Source: Nanobdellota archaeon (GTDB lineage Bacteria > Patescibacteriota > Minisyncoccia > UBA6257 > GWB1-50-10). From it: DNA of 10,623 nucleotides. This document shows positions 1 to 5,057 of this stretch, one piece after another. The notes beneath the pieces are model-generated. The model was not told the origin of the DNA. It worked only from the letters and a program-made list of their open reading frames with translations, and ran no database searches. A program made the position numbers and the translations under genes. The DNA lies in assembly GCA_030695805.1 (NCBI GenBank), contig JAUYPG010000071.1, positions 1-10,623 of the forward strand, written 5' to 3'. Positions within the stretch are counted from its first letter, which is position 1. Every line of letters starts with the position of its first letter.

Positions 1-201
<201 letters not shown>

Positions 202-207
<6 letters not shown>

Positions 208-219
208 AAGCAATTGCTA
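202..219 (+). other. Intron P1 helix and 5' splice site
   Basis: The exon end TAGT (204-207) and intron start AA pair with TTGCTA (214-219), closed by a GCAA tetraloop (210-213). This places exon U207 opposite intron G216, the U.G wobble that defines the 5' splice site of group I introns. The internal guide sequence is therefore GCTA at 216-219. Confidence 0.85.
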
Positions 220-341
220 CTTTATGGAGAGATCCATAATGACAACGTAGCTTATAACGGTGAAGTCTACGTCACAATTCAGCCCAAGAGTTTGATGTAT
301 TGCGGTCCATATACATGAAACTCGCTTGAGGACCGAAAAAG

Positions 342-356
342 TGATATGATAATACC
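342..356 (+). promoter_or_regulatory. Intron-internal extended -10 promoter for the homing endonuclease
   Basis: TGATATGAT (342-350) matches the extended -10 consensus TGnTATAAT. It is followed by six bases, AATACC, and then the GTG start at 357. Transcription would start at or next to the start codon, giving a leaderless message. No Shine-Dalgarno sequence precedes the GTG. The same layout precedes four other genes here, which supports the call. Confidence 0.6.
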
Positions 357-836
357 GTGGGAAGTCAATTTAATATAAGGAGAGCGTACATCGCGGGTTT
401 TCTTGATGGCGATGGCAGTTTAATGCTTCAAGTAAAGGGGCGCAACGATACAAAATACGGCGCGCGCTTTATGGCAACAATCTGCTTCTATCAAGATGCC
501 CGTCATGAAGAGTATCTACATTGGATTCGCAAGATATTGAAGATCGGATATATTTCACATAGAAAGGATGGTATAACCGAGCTTCGTATCAACGGATTTA
601 ACCGGGTAAAGAAGGTTCTTACCGAGCTTAAACCGTTTATTCGCTTCAAGGCGAAACAGGCGCAGACGCTGATACAAGCATGCGCATTACTCGAATCCAA
701 AAAAATGAGTAAGTTATCGAATACTGAACTTCGCAAAATTGTAAAATTCGTATTTATCATAAGATACGAAAATTACAAAAGCGGAAGTACTCTTACGAAA
801 GACGCGCTACTCAAAAGATTAGGTTTGACCCCGTAA
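357..836 (+). CDS. Single-motif LAGLIDADG homing endonuclease (I-CreI-like), intron encoded
   Basis: The 159-residue protein has one LAGLIDADG motif, YIAGFLDGDG at 11-20. Asp19 is the expected metal-binding catalytic acid. Later segments line up by eye with the I-CreI fold in the same order: ICFYQD (42-47), IGYI (63-66), LKPFIRFKAKQAQ (91-103; I-CreI has a similar PFLKLKQKQAN), and a basic C-terminus. The length is close to I-CreI (about 163 residues). A single motif implies a homodimer cutting a near-palindromic site, here presumably the intronless sarcin-ricin-loop DNA of 23S genes. Its role would be to spread the intron by double-strand break and repair. The start is GTG at 357, chosen because it directly follows the -10 box; the next candidate starts would enter the conserved motif. 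The stop is TAA at 834-836. Some members also act as RNA maturases, which cannot be decided here. Confidence 0.92.
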   Translation: MGSQFNIRRAYIAGFLDGDGSLMLQVKGRNDTKYGARFMATICFYQDARHEEYLHWIRKILKIGYISHRKDGITELRINGFNRVKKVLTELKPFIRFKAKQAQTLIQACALLESKKMSKLSNTELRKIVKFVFIIRYENYKSGSTLTKDALLKRLGLTP

Positions 837-842
837 CGACTT

Positions 843-996
843 GACGCTTTGGCGTCAGACCCATACAGAGAGGAATCATTTTATAAAAATGACAGCTCGT
901 GTGGGTAACATGCTACCGCCCTCGTTAATTCTTTTTAATTGAGGAATTAAACGGGTGAAGATATAGTCTGTGCTCCTGGAAACAGGGGAAGAAACG
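843..996 (+). other. 3' catalytic core of the group I intron (P6 to P9, 3' splice site)
   Basis: Seen here are a GACGC/GCGTC hairpin (843-856), then CAGAC (856-860) pairing with GTCTG (966-970) as P7, and a long hairpin with TTAATTC/GAATTAA and CCC/GGG arms (about 918-955) as P8. The joining segment AAGATATA precedes the P7 3' strand, as in typical group I introns. The helix 973-978/983-988 with a GAAA loop is P9. The terminal G is at 996. P3 pairing was not resolved by eye. Confidence 0.75.
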
Positions 997-1240
997 ACGA
1001 GAGGACCGGATTGAACGAACCTCTGGTCTATCGGCTTTGGCACCAGCTGAATCGCCGAGTAGCTATGTTCGGAAGGGATAAGCGCTGAAAGCATCTAAGC
1101 ACGAAGCCCCTCCCAAGATTAAACACCAGTTCGGCGCAAGCCGGACGGGACTCCTGGAAGACTACCAGGTTGATAGGCTCTAGGTGGAAGTCCCGTAAGG
1201 GATTAAGCCGAGGAGTACTAATAGTCCTTCTTGCCCAGTA
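997..1240 (+). rRNA. rrl: 23S ribosomal RNA, 3' exon
   Basis: The exon resumes with ACGAGAGGACCGG, the 3' half of the sarcin-ricin loop. It continues through the hallmark GGGATAAGCGCTGAAAGCATCTAAGCACGAAGCC (about 1075-1110) and GGTTGATAGGC, and ends near GGAGTACTAATAGTCC. The 3' end is approximate (about 1235-1242) because the terminal helix with the 5' end of the gene is outside the window. Confidence 0.95.
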
Positions 1241-1347
1241 CTACAACTACGGTTGGTTGTACGGGGCCCTTGCTCGCAACCGAGCAATGTAAGGGGTTCT
1301 ACCCTGGAAAATTTGCTTGTTACAATAATAATGAAAAATTATGCATA
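1241..1347 (+). other. 23S-5S internal transcribed spacer, no tRNA
   Basis: This spacer is about 107 nt. It holds a perfect hairpin, TTGCTCG (1270-1276), loop CAAC, CGAGCAA (1281-1287), possibly extended by flanking CCC/GGG, which may be an rRNA processing stem. I saw no tRNA-like cloverleaf and no reading frame. The last 40 nt are AT-rich. Confidence 0.7.
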
Positions 1348-1349
1348 GT

Positions 1350-1470
1350 GATTTCTCGGTGATTAAGTCCGGAGTGACCTACCCGATCCATCCCGAACTC
1401 GGAAGTAAAAGCTCCGGATCTCGATGATACTGCGCCTCGAGCGTGGGACAGTAGAGTTTGCCGGGATATC
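1350..1470 (+). rRNA. rrf: 5S ribosomal RNA
   Basis: The characteristic core ACCTACCCGATCCATCCCGAACTCGGAAGT is readable at about 1377-1406, followed by the CTGCGCC..GTGGGA.AGT segment. The ends pair as helix I: GTGAT.TCTCGG near 1348-1360 with CCGGGATATCAC at 1461-1472. Ends are given to within a few bases. It is the last gene of the rRNA operon. Confidence 0.95.
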
Positions 1471-1525
1471 ACTGTACATAATTTGACCCGCCTGCGTGGC
1501 CGAAGCCACTTTGGCGAGGCGAAGG

Positions 1526-1545
1526 CCCGCCCTTGAGGCGGGTTT
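1526..1545 (+). terminator. Weak intrinsic terminator or palindromic repeat after 5S
   Basis: CCCGCC (1526-1531), a CTTGA loop, and GGCGGG (1537-1542) are followed by only TTT. A second hairpin, GTGGC-CGAA-GCCAC, sits just upstream at 1496-1509. Together these GC-rich short palindromes separate the rRNA operon from pgk. They resemble the CCCGCC/GGCGGG hairpins seen again in rnpB, so they may be repeats rather than dedicated terminators. Confidence 0.5.
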
Positions 1546-1546
1546 G

Positions 1547-1561
1547 TGGTATGATAATTCC
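1547..1561 (+). promoter_or_regulatory. Extended -10 promoter for pgk, leaderless layout
   Basis: TGGTATGAT (1547-1555) is an extended -10 box. It is followed by AATTCC and then the ATG at 1562. The 6-nt gap puts the predicted transcription start on the start codon. No Shine-Dalgarno sequence is present. Confidence 0.65.
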
Positions 1562-2674
1562 ATGCAAATAAAATATCTAAACCGACTCTCCATACACAAA
1601 CTAAAAGGCAAAACAGCCCTTCTCCGCGTTGATTTGAATATCAAGGCCGGAGACATCGGAGACGTCTACCGCCTTTCCGCGATTATTCCAACGCTCGCGC
1701 TTCTAAAAAACGCGAAGGTAAAAACAATCATTCTAAGCCACCGGGGAAGACCAAATGGACCGGATCCTTCGCTTTCGCTGAAAAACTTCGCTCCTCTTCT
1801 CGCGAAAAAAATCAGAGCAAAAGTCGCCTTCATACCGGACTATAATTTGAAAACAATAAAAGAGAAGATAGCCAAAACAAAAGAGAGTTTCATCCTTCTC
1901 GAAAACCTCCGCTTCTTTGAGGGCGAGAAAAAAAACGACATGGTCTTTGCGAAAGAACTCGCCTCTCTTGGGAATGTGTACATAAACGACGCCTTTGCCG
2001 TATCTCATCGCGCAAACGCGAGCGTGGAAGCGATTACAAAATTCCTGCCATCATACGCGGGCCTTTTGCTTGAAAAAGAAATCAAGTCCCTGCATAAGGC
2101 AATGAAACAGTATAAAAAACCGCTTGTGCTCATCGTGGGAGGAGCCAAGATCGAAGACAAGGCGGGAATACTGCAATACTTTTTGAAAAAAGCCGATTTT
2201 ATTCTTTTGGGAGGAGGAGTCGCAAACACCTTTGCCCGCGCGAGAGGCAGAGAAATCAAAGAATCGCTCTTTGACGCCAAAGCAAACATAGAAAAAATCA
2301 AAAATAGAAAAAACATCATCATACCAGAAGACAACGTGTGGAAAAACGACATGATTGCGGATATTGGTCCAAAAGCGCGGACGCGCTACGTAAAAATTAT
2401 TAAAAAAGCAAAAACAATCGTATGGGGCGGCCCCATGGGAAAATTTGAAGAAACTGGTTGCAAAGAAGGCACGAGGGCTGTCTGGCGGGCAATTCTCAAA
2501 AATAAGCGCGCCTTCTCCGTCGTGGGCGGCGGCGAAACCACGGCTTCGTTCTCGCTAATAAAAAAACTCAAAGTCAAGGCAAACCCGCATCTGTTCCTAT
2601 CCACAGGCGGCGGCGCCATGCTCGACTTCCTCTCCGGACAAAAACTACCCGGCATCGAGGCCCTCAAAAAGTAA
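1562..2674 (+). CDS. pgk: Phosphoglycerate kinase
   Basis: This enzyme transfers phosphate between 1,3-bisphosphoglycerate and ADP, the first ATP-yielding step of lower glycolysis, in the cytoplasm. The protein has 370 residues, slightly shorter than the usual 390-400. Motifs run in family order: RVDLNI (22-27), SHRGRP (59-64, usually SHLGRP), LLENLRFFEGE (112-122), NDAFAVSHRANAS (142-154), GGAKIEDKAGI (193-203), LGGGVANTF (216-224), WGGPMGKFE (288-296), GGGETTA (322-328) and STGGGAMLDFLSG (347-359). The N-terminal half binds phosphoglycerate and the C-terminal half binds the nucleotide. The reading frame extends upstream to a GTG at 1496, but ATG 1562 is chosen because it begins the family N-terminus and follows the -10 box. 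The gene stands alone and converges with the minus-strand gene downstream. Confidence 0.97.
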   Translation: MQIKYLNRLSIHKLKGKTALLRVDLNIKAGDIGDVYRLSAIIPTLALLKNAKVKTIILSHRGRPNGPDPSLSLKNFAPLLAKKIRAKVAFIPDYNLKTIKEKIAKTKESFILLENLRFFEGEKKNDMVFAKELASLGNVYINDAFAVSHRANASVEAITKFLPSYAGLLLEKEIKSLHKAMKQYKKPLVLIVGGAKIEDKAGILQYFLKKADFILLGGGVANTFARARGREIKESLFDAKANIEKIKNRKNIIIPEDNVWKNDMIADIGPKARTRYVKIIKKAKTIVWGGPMGKFEETGCKEGTRAVWRAILKNKRAFSVVGGGETTASFSLIKKLKVKANPHLFLSTGGGAMLDFLSGQKLPGIEALKK

Positions 2675-2702
2675 AAGGAATGCTGGAGTCCAGAATTCCT
2701 TT
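2674..2702. terminator. Bidirectional terminator between pgk and the minus-strand gene
   Basis: AAAGGAAT (2674-2681) pairs with ATTCCTTT (2695-2702), with an inner CTGG-AGT-CCAG helix and one mismatch between them. It overlaps the stop codons of two convergent genes. On the minus strand the stem is followed by Ts, so it may stop transcription from both sides. Confidence 0.65.
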
Positions 2703-3073
2703 CACGAGTTGTTGGAGCACGCGTCTTCGAGCAACTCTCGAAGACGTATTTCCCAGGCAAAAAAAGTCGAGGATATAAGGTCTTGCCCATTATATCCAAC
2801 ATTCAAACGGATGGCTATGGAAGCTATGCGCAGGAGCCATTGTCCCCTGAGAAGACAAAGGTAAAACTCTACCTCTACCTCCGAAACGTCTTCAAGGCCC
2901 TCCTTGTCCTCGTCCTTAAAAAGTCGTCTCTCAGGCAGGAGCTCATCTCCCCGAATAAACCACCCATTTAGATCAACGGATGATTGACCACATTGTTTGA
3001 ACAACTCAGGAACCCTGCGCCGAATACGCTGTGTGAGCTTAAACGGAGTCCAAGTATCATCTTCGTTTTCCAC
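2702..3073 (-). CDS. Hypothetical protein, 123 residues
   Basis: I do not recognise this protein. It starts at GTG (3073) with a good Shine-Dalgarno, AGGAG, six bases upstream (complement of 3080-3084). A sigma70-like promoter lies further up, so the frame looks intended. The sequence is mixed in character: an acidic and basic N-terminal part (ENEDDTW, KLTQRIRRR), a charged middle (KDEDKEGLEDVSEVEVE), then a hydrophobic stretch (YLCLLRGQWLLRIASIAI, about 71-88) and an acidic tail. No clear transmembrane helix, signal peptide or catalytic motif is visible. Two perfect inverted repeats lie in its 3' part (2722-2746, 10-bp arms; 2771-2797, 8-bp arms), unusual for coding DNA here. It may be a fast-evolving small gene, or a decayed one. 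Confidence 0.5.
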   Translation of the reverse strand: MENEDDTWTPFKLTQRIRRRVPELFKQCGQSSVDLNGWFIRGDELLPERRLFKDEDKEGLEDVSEVEVEFYLCLLRGQWLLRIASIAIRLNVGYNGQDLISSTFFAWEIRLRELLEDACSNNS

Positions 3074-3079
3074 GACTTT

Positions 3080-3142
3080 CTCCTAGGAGCGGGTAAAGCA
3101 AAGACCCAAAAACATCTTAAAGGAAGGAGAATAAAAATTCAA
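3080..3142 (-). promoter_or_regulatory. Promoter and ribosome-binding site of the minus-strand hypothetical gene
   Basis: Read on the minus strand, TTGAAT (complement of 3137-3142) is a -35 box and TAAGAT (complement of 3114-3119) a -10 box, 17 bp apart. AGGAG (complement of 3080-3084) lies 6 nt before the GTG. This is the only clear Shine-Dalgarno site I found in the window. Confidence 0.5.
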
Positions 3143-3158
3143 CAGCGGGATATATTTA

Positions 3159-3200
3159 TTCCTTACATCCCTTATTCGCACGAATAAGGGATGTAAGGAA
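3159..3200. repeat. Perfect 20-bp inverted repeat between divergent genes
   Basis: The left arm at 3159-3178 and the right arm at 3181-3200 are exact reverse complements, with a CA centre. It lies between the divergent promoters of the hypothetical gene and the DHH gene. The right arm contains CGAATAAGGGATGTAAGG, which recurs nearly unchanged inside the DHH coding region at 3516-3539. A mobile palindromic repeat or an operator are both possible. It has no T-run, so it is not a typical terminator. Confidence 0.85.
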
Positions 3201-3202
3201 AA

Positions 3203-3230
3203 TTGACCTCTTTCGAGGGCCTGATATGAT
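3203..3230 (+). promoter_or_regulatory. Promoter of the DHH-RNase HI operon
   Basis: TTGACC (3203-3208), a 16-bp spacer, and TATGAT (3225-3230) preceded by TG at 3222 form a strong sigma70-type promoter with an extended -10. The predicted start is near 3237, giving a leader of about 15 nt before ATG 3252. A two-codon ATG-AAA-TAA sits at 3235. Confidence 0.7.
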
Positions 3231-3251
3231 AGATATGAAATAAACCAAAAT

Positions 3252-4109
3252 ATGAAATCAACCATTATTCTCTACCATGCGAACTGCCCGGACGGCTTCT
3301 CGGCCGCCTGGGCCGCGTGGAAAAAATTAAAGAATAAGGCCGACTATCTGCCAGTGGAGCACCAAACCCCGCCGCCCCAGGGCCTGGAAGGGAAGATGAT
3401 TTATATGCTTGACTTTGCCTACCCGCCGAACATCATACAAGACCTCGCGGAAAAGAATGAAAAAATCGTCGTCATAGATCACCACACCTCCGCCTACGCC
3501 TCAATCATATCTCTAATTCGCGCGAATAAGGGATATAAGAACATTGAGGCAATAGAGGAAAGCAAATCCTCTGGCGCAGTCCTTGCATGGCAATATTTCC
3601 ACTCGAAAAAACCACTGCCTCAAATTATAAAATACGTTGAAGACGGAGACCTCTGGAAATTCAATCTCCCGCACGCGAAAGAAATTTTGGCCGTCATTGA
3701 TGATGAAAATCATAATTTTGCGTCTTGGGACAAGCTCGCGAAAAAACTAGAAAACACGAAAACACGAAAAGAAATTATTAAAAAAGGGAGCATTATCGTG
3801 AAGCATAAAAAACGGACCATCGGCCGTCTCGTTTCAAAAGCAAAAGACGTAAAACTCGCCGGATACAAAGCAAAAGTGGTAAACAGCCCTATCTTCCCAT
3901 CCGAAATCGGAAACGAATTAATAAGTCATGGGGCGGATGTCGGCATCATCTGGTATGATGACAACAAAAAAATCAAGGTCTCCCTCCGCTCAAAATCAAG
4001 CGGAAAAGTAAACGTCGCGAAAATCGCGGAAAAATTCGGAGGCGGGGGGCACAAAGCGGCGGCAAGCTTTCGCATACCGAAAGACACAAAGCTCCCATGG
4101 GAAAAATAA
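3252..4109 (+). CDS. DHH/DHHA1 family phosphoesterase
   Basis: The 285-residue protein has the DHH phosphoesterase motifs in order: HANCPDG (9-15, motif I), LDFAY (53-57, motif II), IDHH (75-78, motif III) and YVEDGDLW (128-135, motif IV), which bind two metal ions. The C-terminal DHHA1 domain has FGGGGHKAAAS (262-272), the substrate-binding glycine loop. Relatives degrade short oligonucleotides or nucleotide second messengers, or are uncharacterised phosphohydrolases; the exact substrate cannot be read here. The start at ATG 3252 begins right at the first beta strand. The gene overlaps the RNase HI gene by 13 nt, so the two are probably co-translated and may act together in removing RNA fragments. 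A repeat-like segment encodes IRANKGYK (89-96), between motif III and SGAVLAW, where the loop seems longer than usual. Confidence 0.93.
   Translation: MKSTIILYHANCPDGFSAAWAAWKKLKNKADYLPVEHQTPPPQGLEGKMIYMLDFAYPPNIIQDLAEKNEKIVVIDHHTSAYASIISLIRANKGYKNIEAIEESKSSGAVLAWQYFHSKKPLPQIIKYVEDGDLWKFNLPHAKEILAVIDDENHNFASWDKLAKKLENTKTRKEIIKKGSIIVKHKKRTIGRLVSKAKDVKLAGYKAKVVNSPIFPSEIGNELISHGADVGIIWYDDNKKIKVSLRSKSSGKVNVAKIAEKFGGGGHKAAASFRIPKDTKLPWEK
3516..3539 (+). repeat. In-frame copy of the intergenic palindrome arm inside the DHH gene
   Basis: These 24 bases match 3174-3197 at all but two positions; the shared core is CGAATAAGGGAT. The copy also begins with its own small palindrome, ATTCGCGCGAAT. It is read in frame as IRANKGYK. 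The two copies are 342 bp apart and in the same orientation. Confidence 0.7.
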
Positions 4110-4504
4110 CTATTTTCACCGACGGCGGAGCGCGCGGCAACCCAGGACCTGCGGCAATCGGAGCCGTAGTAGATGGAAAAGAATACGCCGAAACCATCGG
4201 GAAGACGACAAACAATGTCGCCGAGTACAAGGCGGTTATTATGGCGCTTAAAAAAGCGAAAGAACTCGTCGGAAAAGAATCAGAAAAAACAAAAATTGAA
4301 ATCCGTTCTGACAGCGAACTTCTTGTAAAACAACAAAATGGGGAATATAAAATAAAAGAAGAATCACTAAAAAAATTATCCGCGAAAATTCGTGATTTGA
4401 AACAAGATTTTAAGGAAGTATTTTTTATCGCGATCCGACGAGAGAAAAACAGAGAAGCGGACAAACTTGTAAACCGCGCCCTTGACAAAAAATCTCTTTT
4501 TTAA
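4097..4504 (+). CDS. rnhA: Ribonuclease HI family protein
   Basis: This enzyme cleaves the RNA strand of RNA-DNA hybrids in the cytoplasm, for example primers and R-loops. The 135-residue protein carries the four acidic active-site residues in their usual settings: FTDGGARGNPGPA (7-19, Asp9), NNVAEYKA (39-46, Glu43), RSDSELLVKQ (70-79, Asp72) and NREADKLVN (118-126, Asp122). The basic handle region of E. coli RNase HI is short or absent, as in archaeal-type and YpdQ-like members, so the rnhA symbol is a family-level label. ATG 4097 overlaps the DHH gene end and has no Shine-Dalgarno, suggesting translational coupling. The last codons contain the -35 box of rnpB. Confidence 0.93.
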   Translation: MGKITIFTDGGARGNPGPAAIGAVVDGKEYAETIGKTTNNVAEYKAVIMALKKAKELVGKESEKTKIEIRSDSELLVKQQNGEYKIKEESLKKLSAKIRDLKQDFKEVFFIAIRREKNREADKLVNRALDKKSLF

Positions 4505-4510
4505 GACAAT
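4482..4510 (+). promoter_or_regulatory. Promoter of rnpB, embedded in the end of the RNase HI gene
   Basis: A consensus TTGACA (4482-4487), a 17-bp spacer and GACAAT (4505-4510, 4 of 6 to TATAAT) predict a start near 4517-4519. That is exactly where the P1 helix of RNase P RNA begins. The -35 lies inside the final RNase HI codons. Confidence 0.75.
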
Positions 4511-4518
4511 AAAAATAT

Positions 4519-4991
4519 CGGAAAGTCAAGCGACAGCCCCGCCTTTGGCGGGGAGGAAAGTCGGGACATCACCCCCGCCTTGGCGGGGGAGCGCGTAGCG
4601 GGTAATTCCCGCCGTCCGCAAGGATAGAGGTGCGAACAGAAACGTCTTTTGGCGAAAGCCAAAGGAAGGCCCAATCCCACATAGATGGCTTATCTCCGCC
4701 ATAGGGACAAAAAAGCGGAGATGAAACGGCAAAATCCTTACGTTGATGCAAGGCCGTACTCCGATGCTCCGCATTGGTTTGAGCTGCTTGAGCCCGAGAG
4801 CAATCGAGGGCCTAGATAAATTGTCGCACCGATTTTGTCTTTGAGTAGAGCGAGAAGATACAAAATCGAGTGCTCCGAGCCTGCCGAGGAGCCCGCAAAG
4901 GATCCTTCGCCTTTGGCTCAGGATGCTCGATTCAGTAACCTCGCTAAACGCTCGGACTGAATCGGCACAGAATCCCGCTTATGACTTGCCG
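4519..4991 (+). ncRNA. rnpB: RNase P RNA, bacterial type A, with an expanded 3' domain
   Basis: This is the catalytic RNA that matures tRNA 5' ends. Universal elements are visible: GAGGAAAGTCGGGAC (4553-4567) and CACAGAATCCCGCTTAT (4966-4982), which form P4 by CGGGA/TCCCG pairing. Also present are GCTGCTTGAGCC (4782-4793) and GGCCTAGATAAAT (4810-4822). The ends pair as P1: CGGAAAGTCA (4519-4528) with TGACTTGCCG (4982-4991), one mismatch. At about 473 nt it is larger than the usual 350-400. The excess is an insert of about 140 nt (about 4827-4966) between the GGCCTAGATAAAT motif and the P4 3' strand, where E. coli has only a tiny hairpin. CCCGCC/GGCGGG palindromes occupy the P3 region (4536-4552) and 4573-4588. 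Confidence 0.95.
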
Positions 4992-4992
4992 T

Positions 4993-5031
4993 GAAAAAAT
5001 CCATGCCGGTTTCGGTGTGGATTTTTTCTTT
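4993..5031 (+). terminator. Intrinsic terminator of rnpB
   Basis: A 15-bp stem pairs 4993-5007 with 5014-5028: GAAAAAATCCA and CC against GG and TGGATTTTTTC, with two wobble pairs. It is capped by GGTTTC and followed by TTT. It lies immediately after the mature RNase P RNA end. Confidence 0.88.
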
Positions 5032-5042
5032 AGTCCTCGCTC

Positions 5043-5057
5043 TGATATAATGCAATC
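5043..5057 (+). promoter_or_regulatory. Extended -10 promoter of the ATPase gene, leaderless layout
   Basis: TGATATAAT (5043-5051) is a perfect extended -10 box. It is followed by GCAATC and ATG 5058. The 6-nt gap predicts transcription starting at the start codon. There is no clear -35 or Shine-Dalgarno sequence. Confidence 0.7.

Larger units (their letters stand above)
208..996 (+). mobile_element. Group I self-splicing intron in 23S rRNA, with homing endonuclease gene
   Basis: The two conserved halves of the sarcin-ricin loop are separated by 789 nt. The boundaries fit group I rules exactly. The last exon base is U (T207), it forms a U.G wobble in a P1 helix, and the intron ends in G (G996). 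After removal the exons join as CCTAGT+ACGAGAGG, the universal sequence. The catalytic core is recognisable downstream of the ORF: the J8/7-P7 motif AAGATATAGTC at 958-968, and a GAAA-capped hairpin at 973-988 as a P9 candidate. Upstream, a bulged P2-like hairpin (about 239-286) and a GCGGTCC/GGACCG helix (about 302-334) probably form the 5' part of the core. The ORF appears to sit in a peripheral loop near P5/P6. Intron presence is very well supported; the exact subgroup is not assigned. Confidence 0.93.

Noticed and set aside
1241..1347. Possible tRNA in the 23S-5S spacer
   Set aside because: No T-loop GGTTCRA motif or cloverleaf arms were found; only one simple hairpin.
1496..1561. Upstream GTG extension of the pgk reading frame (22 extra codons)
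   Set aside because: The extension reads through the GC-rich hairpins after 5S and the -10 box, and its residues do not match any PGK N-terminus; ATG 1562 fits the family start.
4526..4774. Minus-strand open frames across the RNase P RNA
   Set aside because: They are shadows of a structured RNA gene; their composition mirrors GC-rich hairpins.
4740..4800. Loss of the tRNA-CCA-binding GGU in loop L15 of RNase P RNA
   Set aside because: The L15 region is short and a GGT is present nearby (CATTGGTTTG), so absence cannot be claimed without a model alignment.
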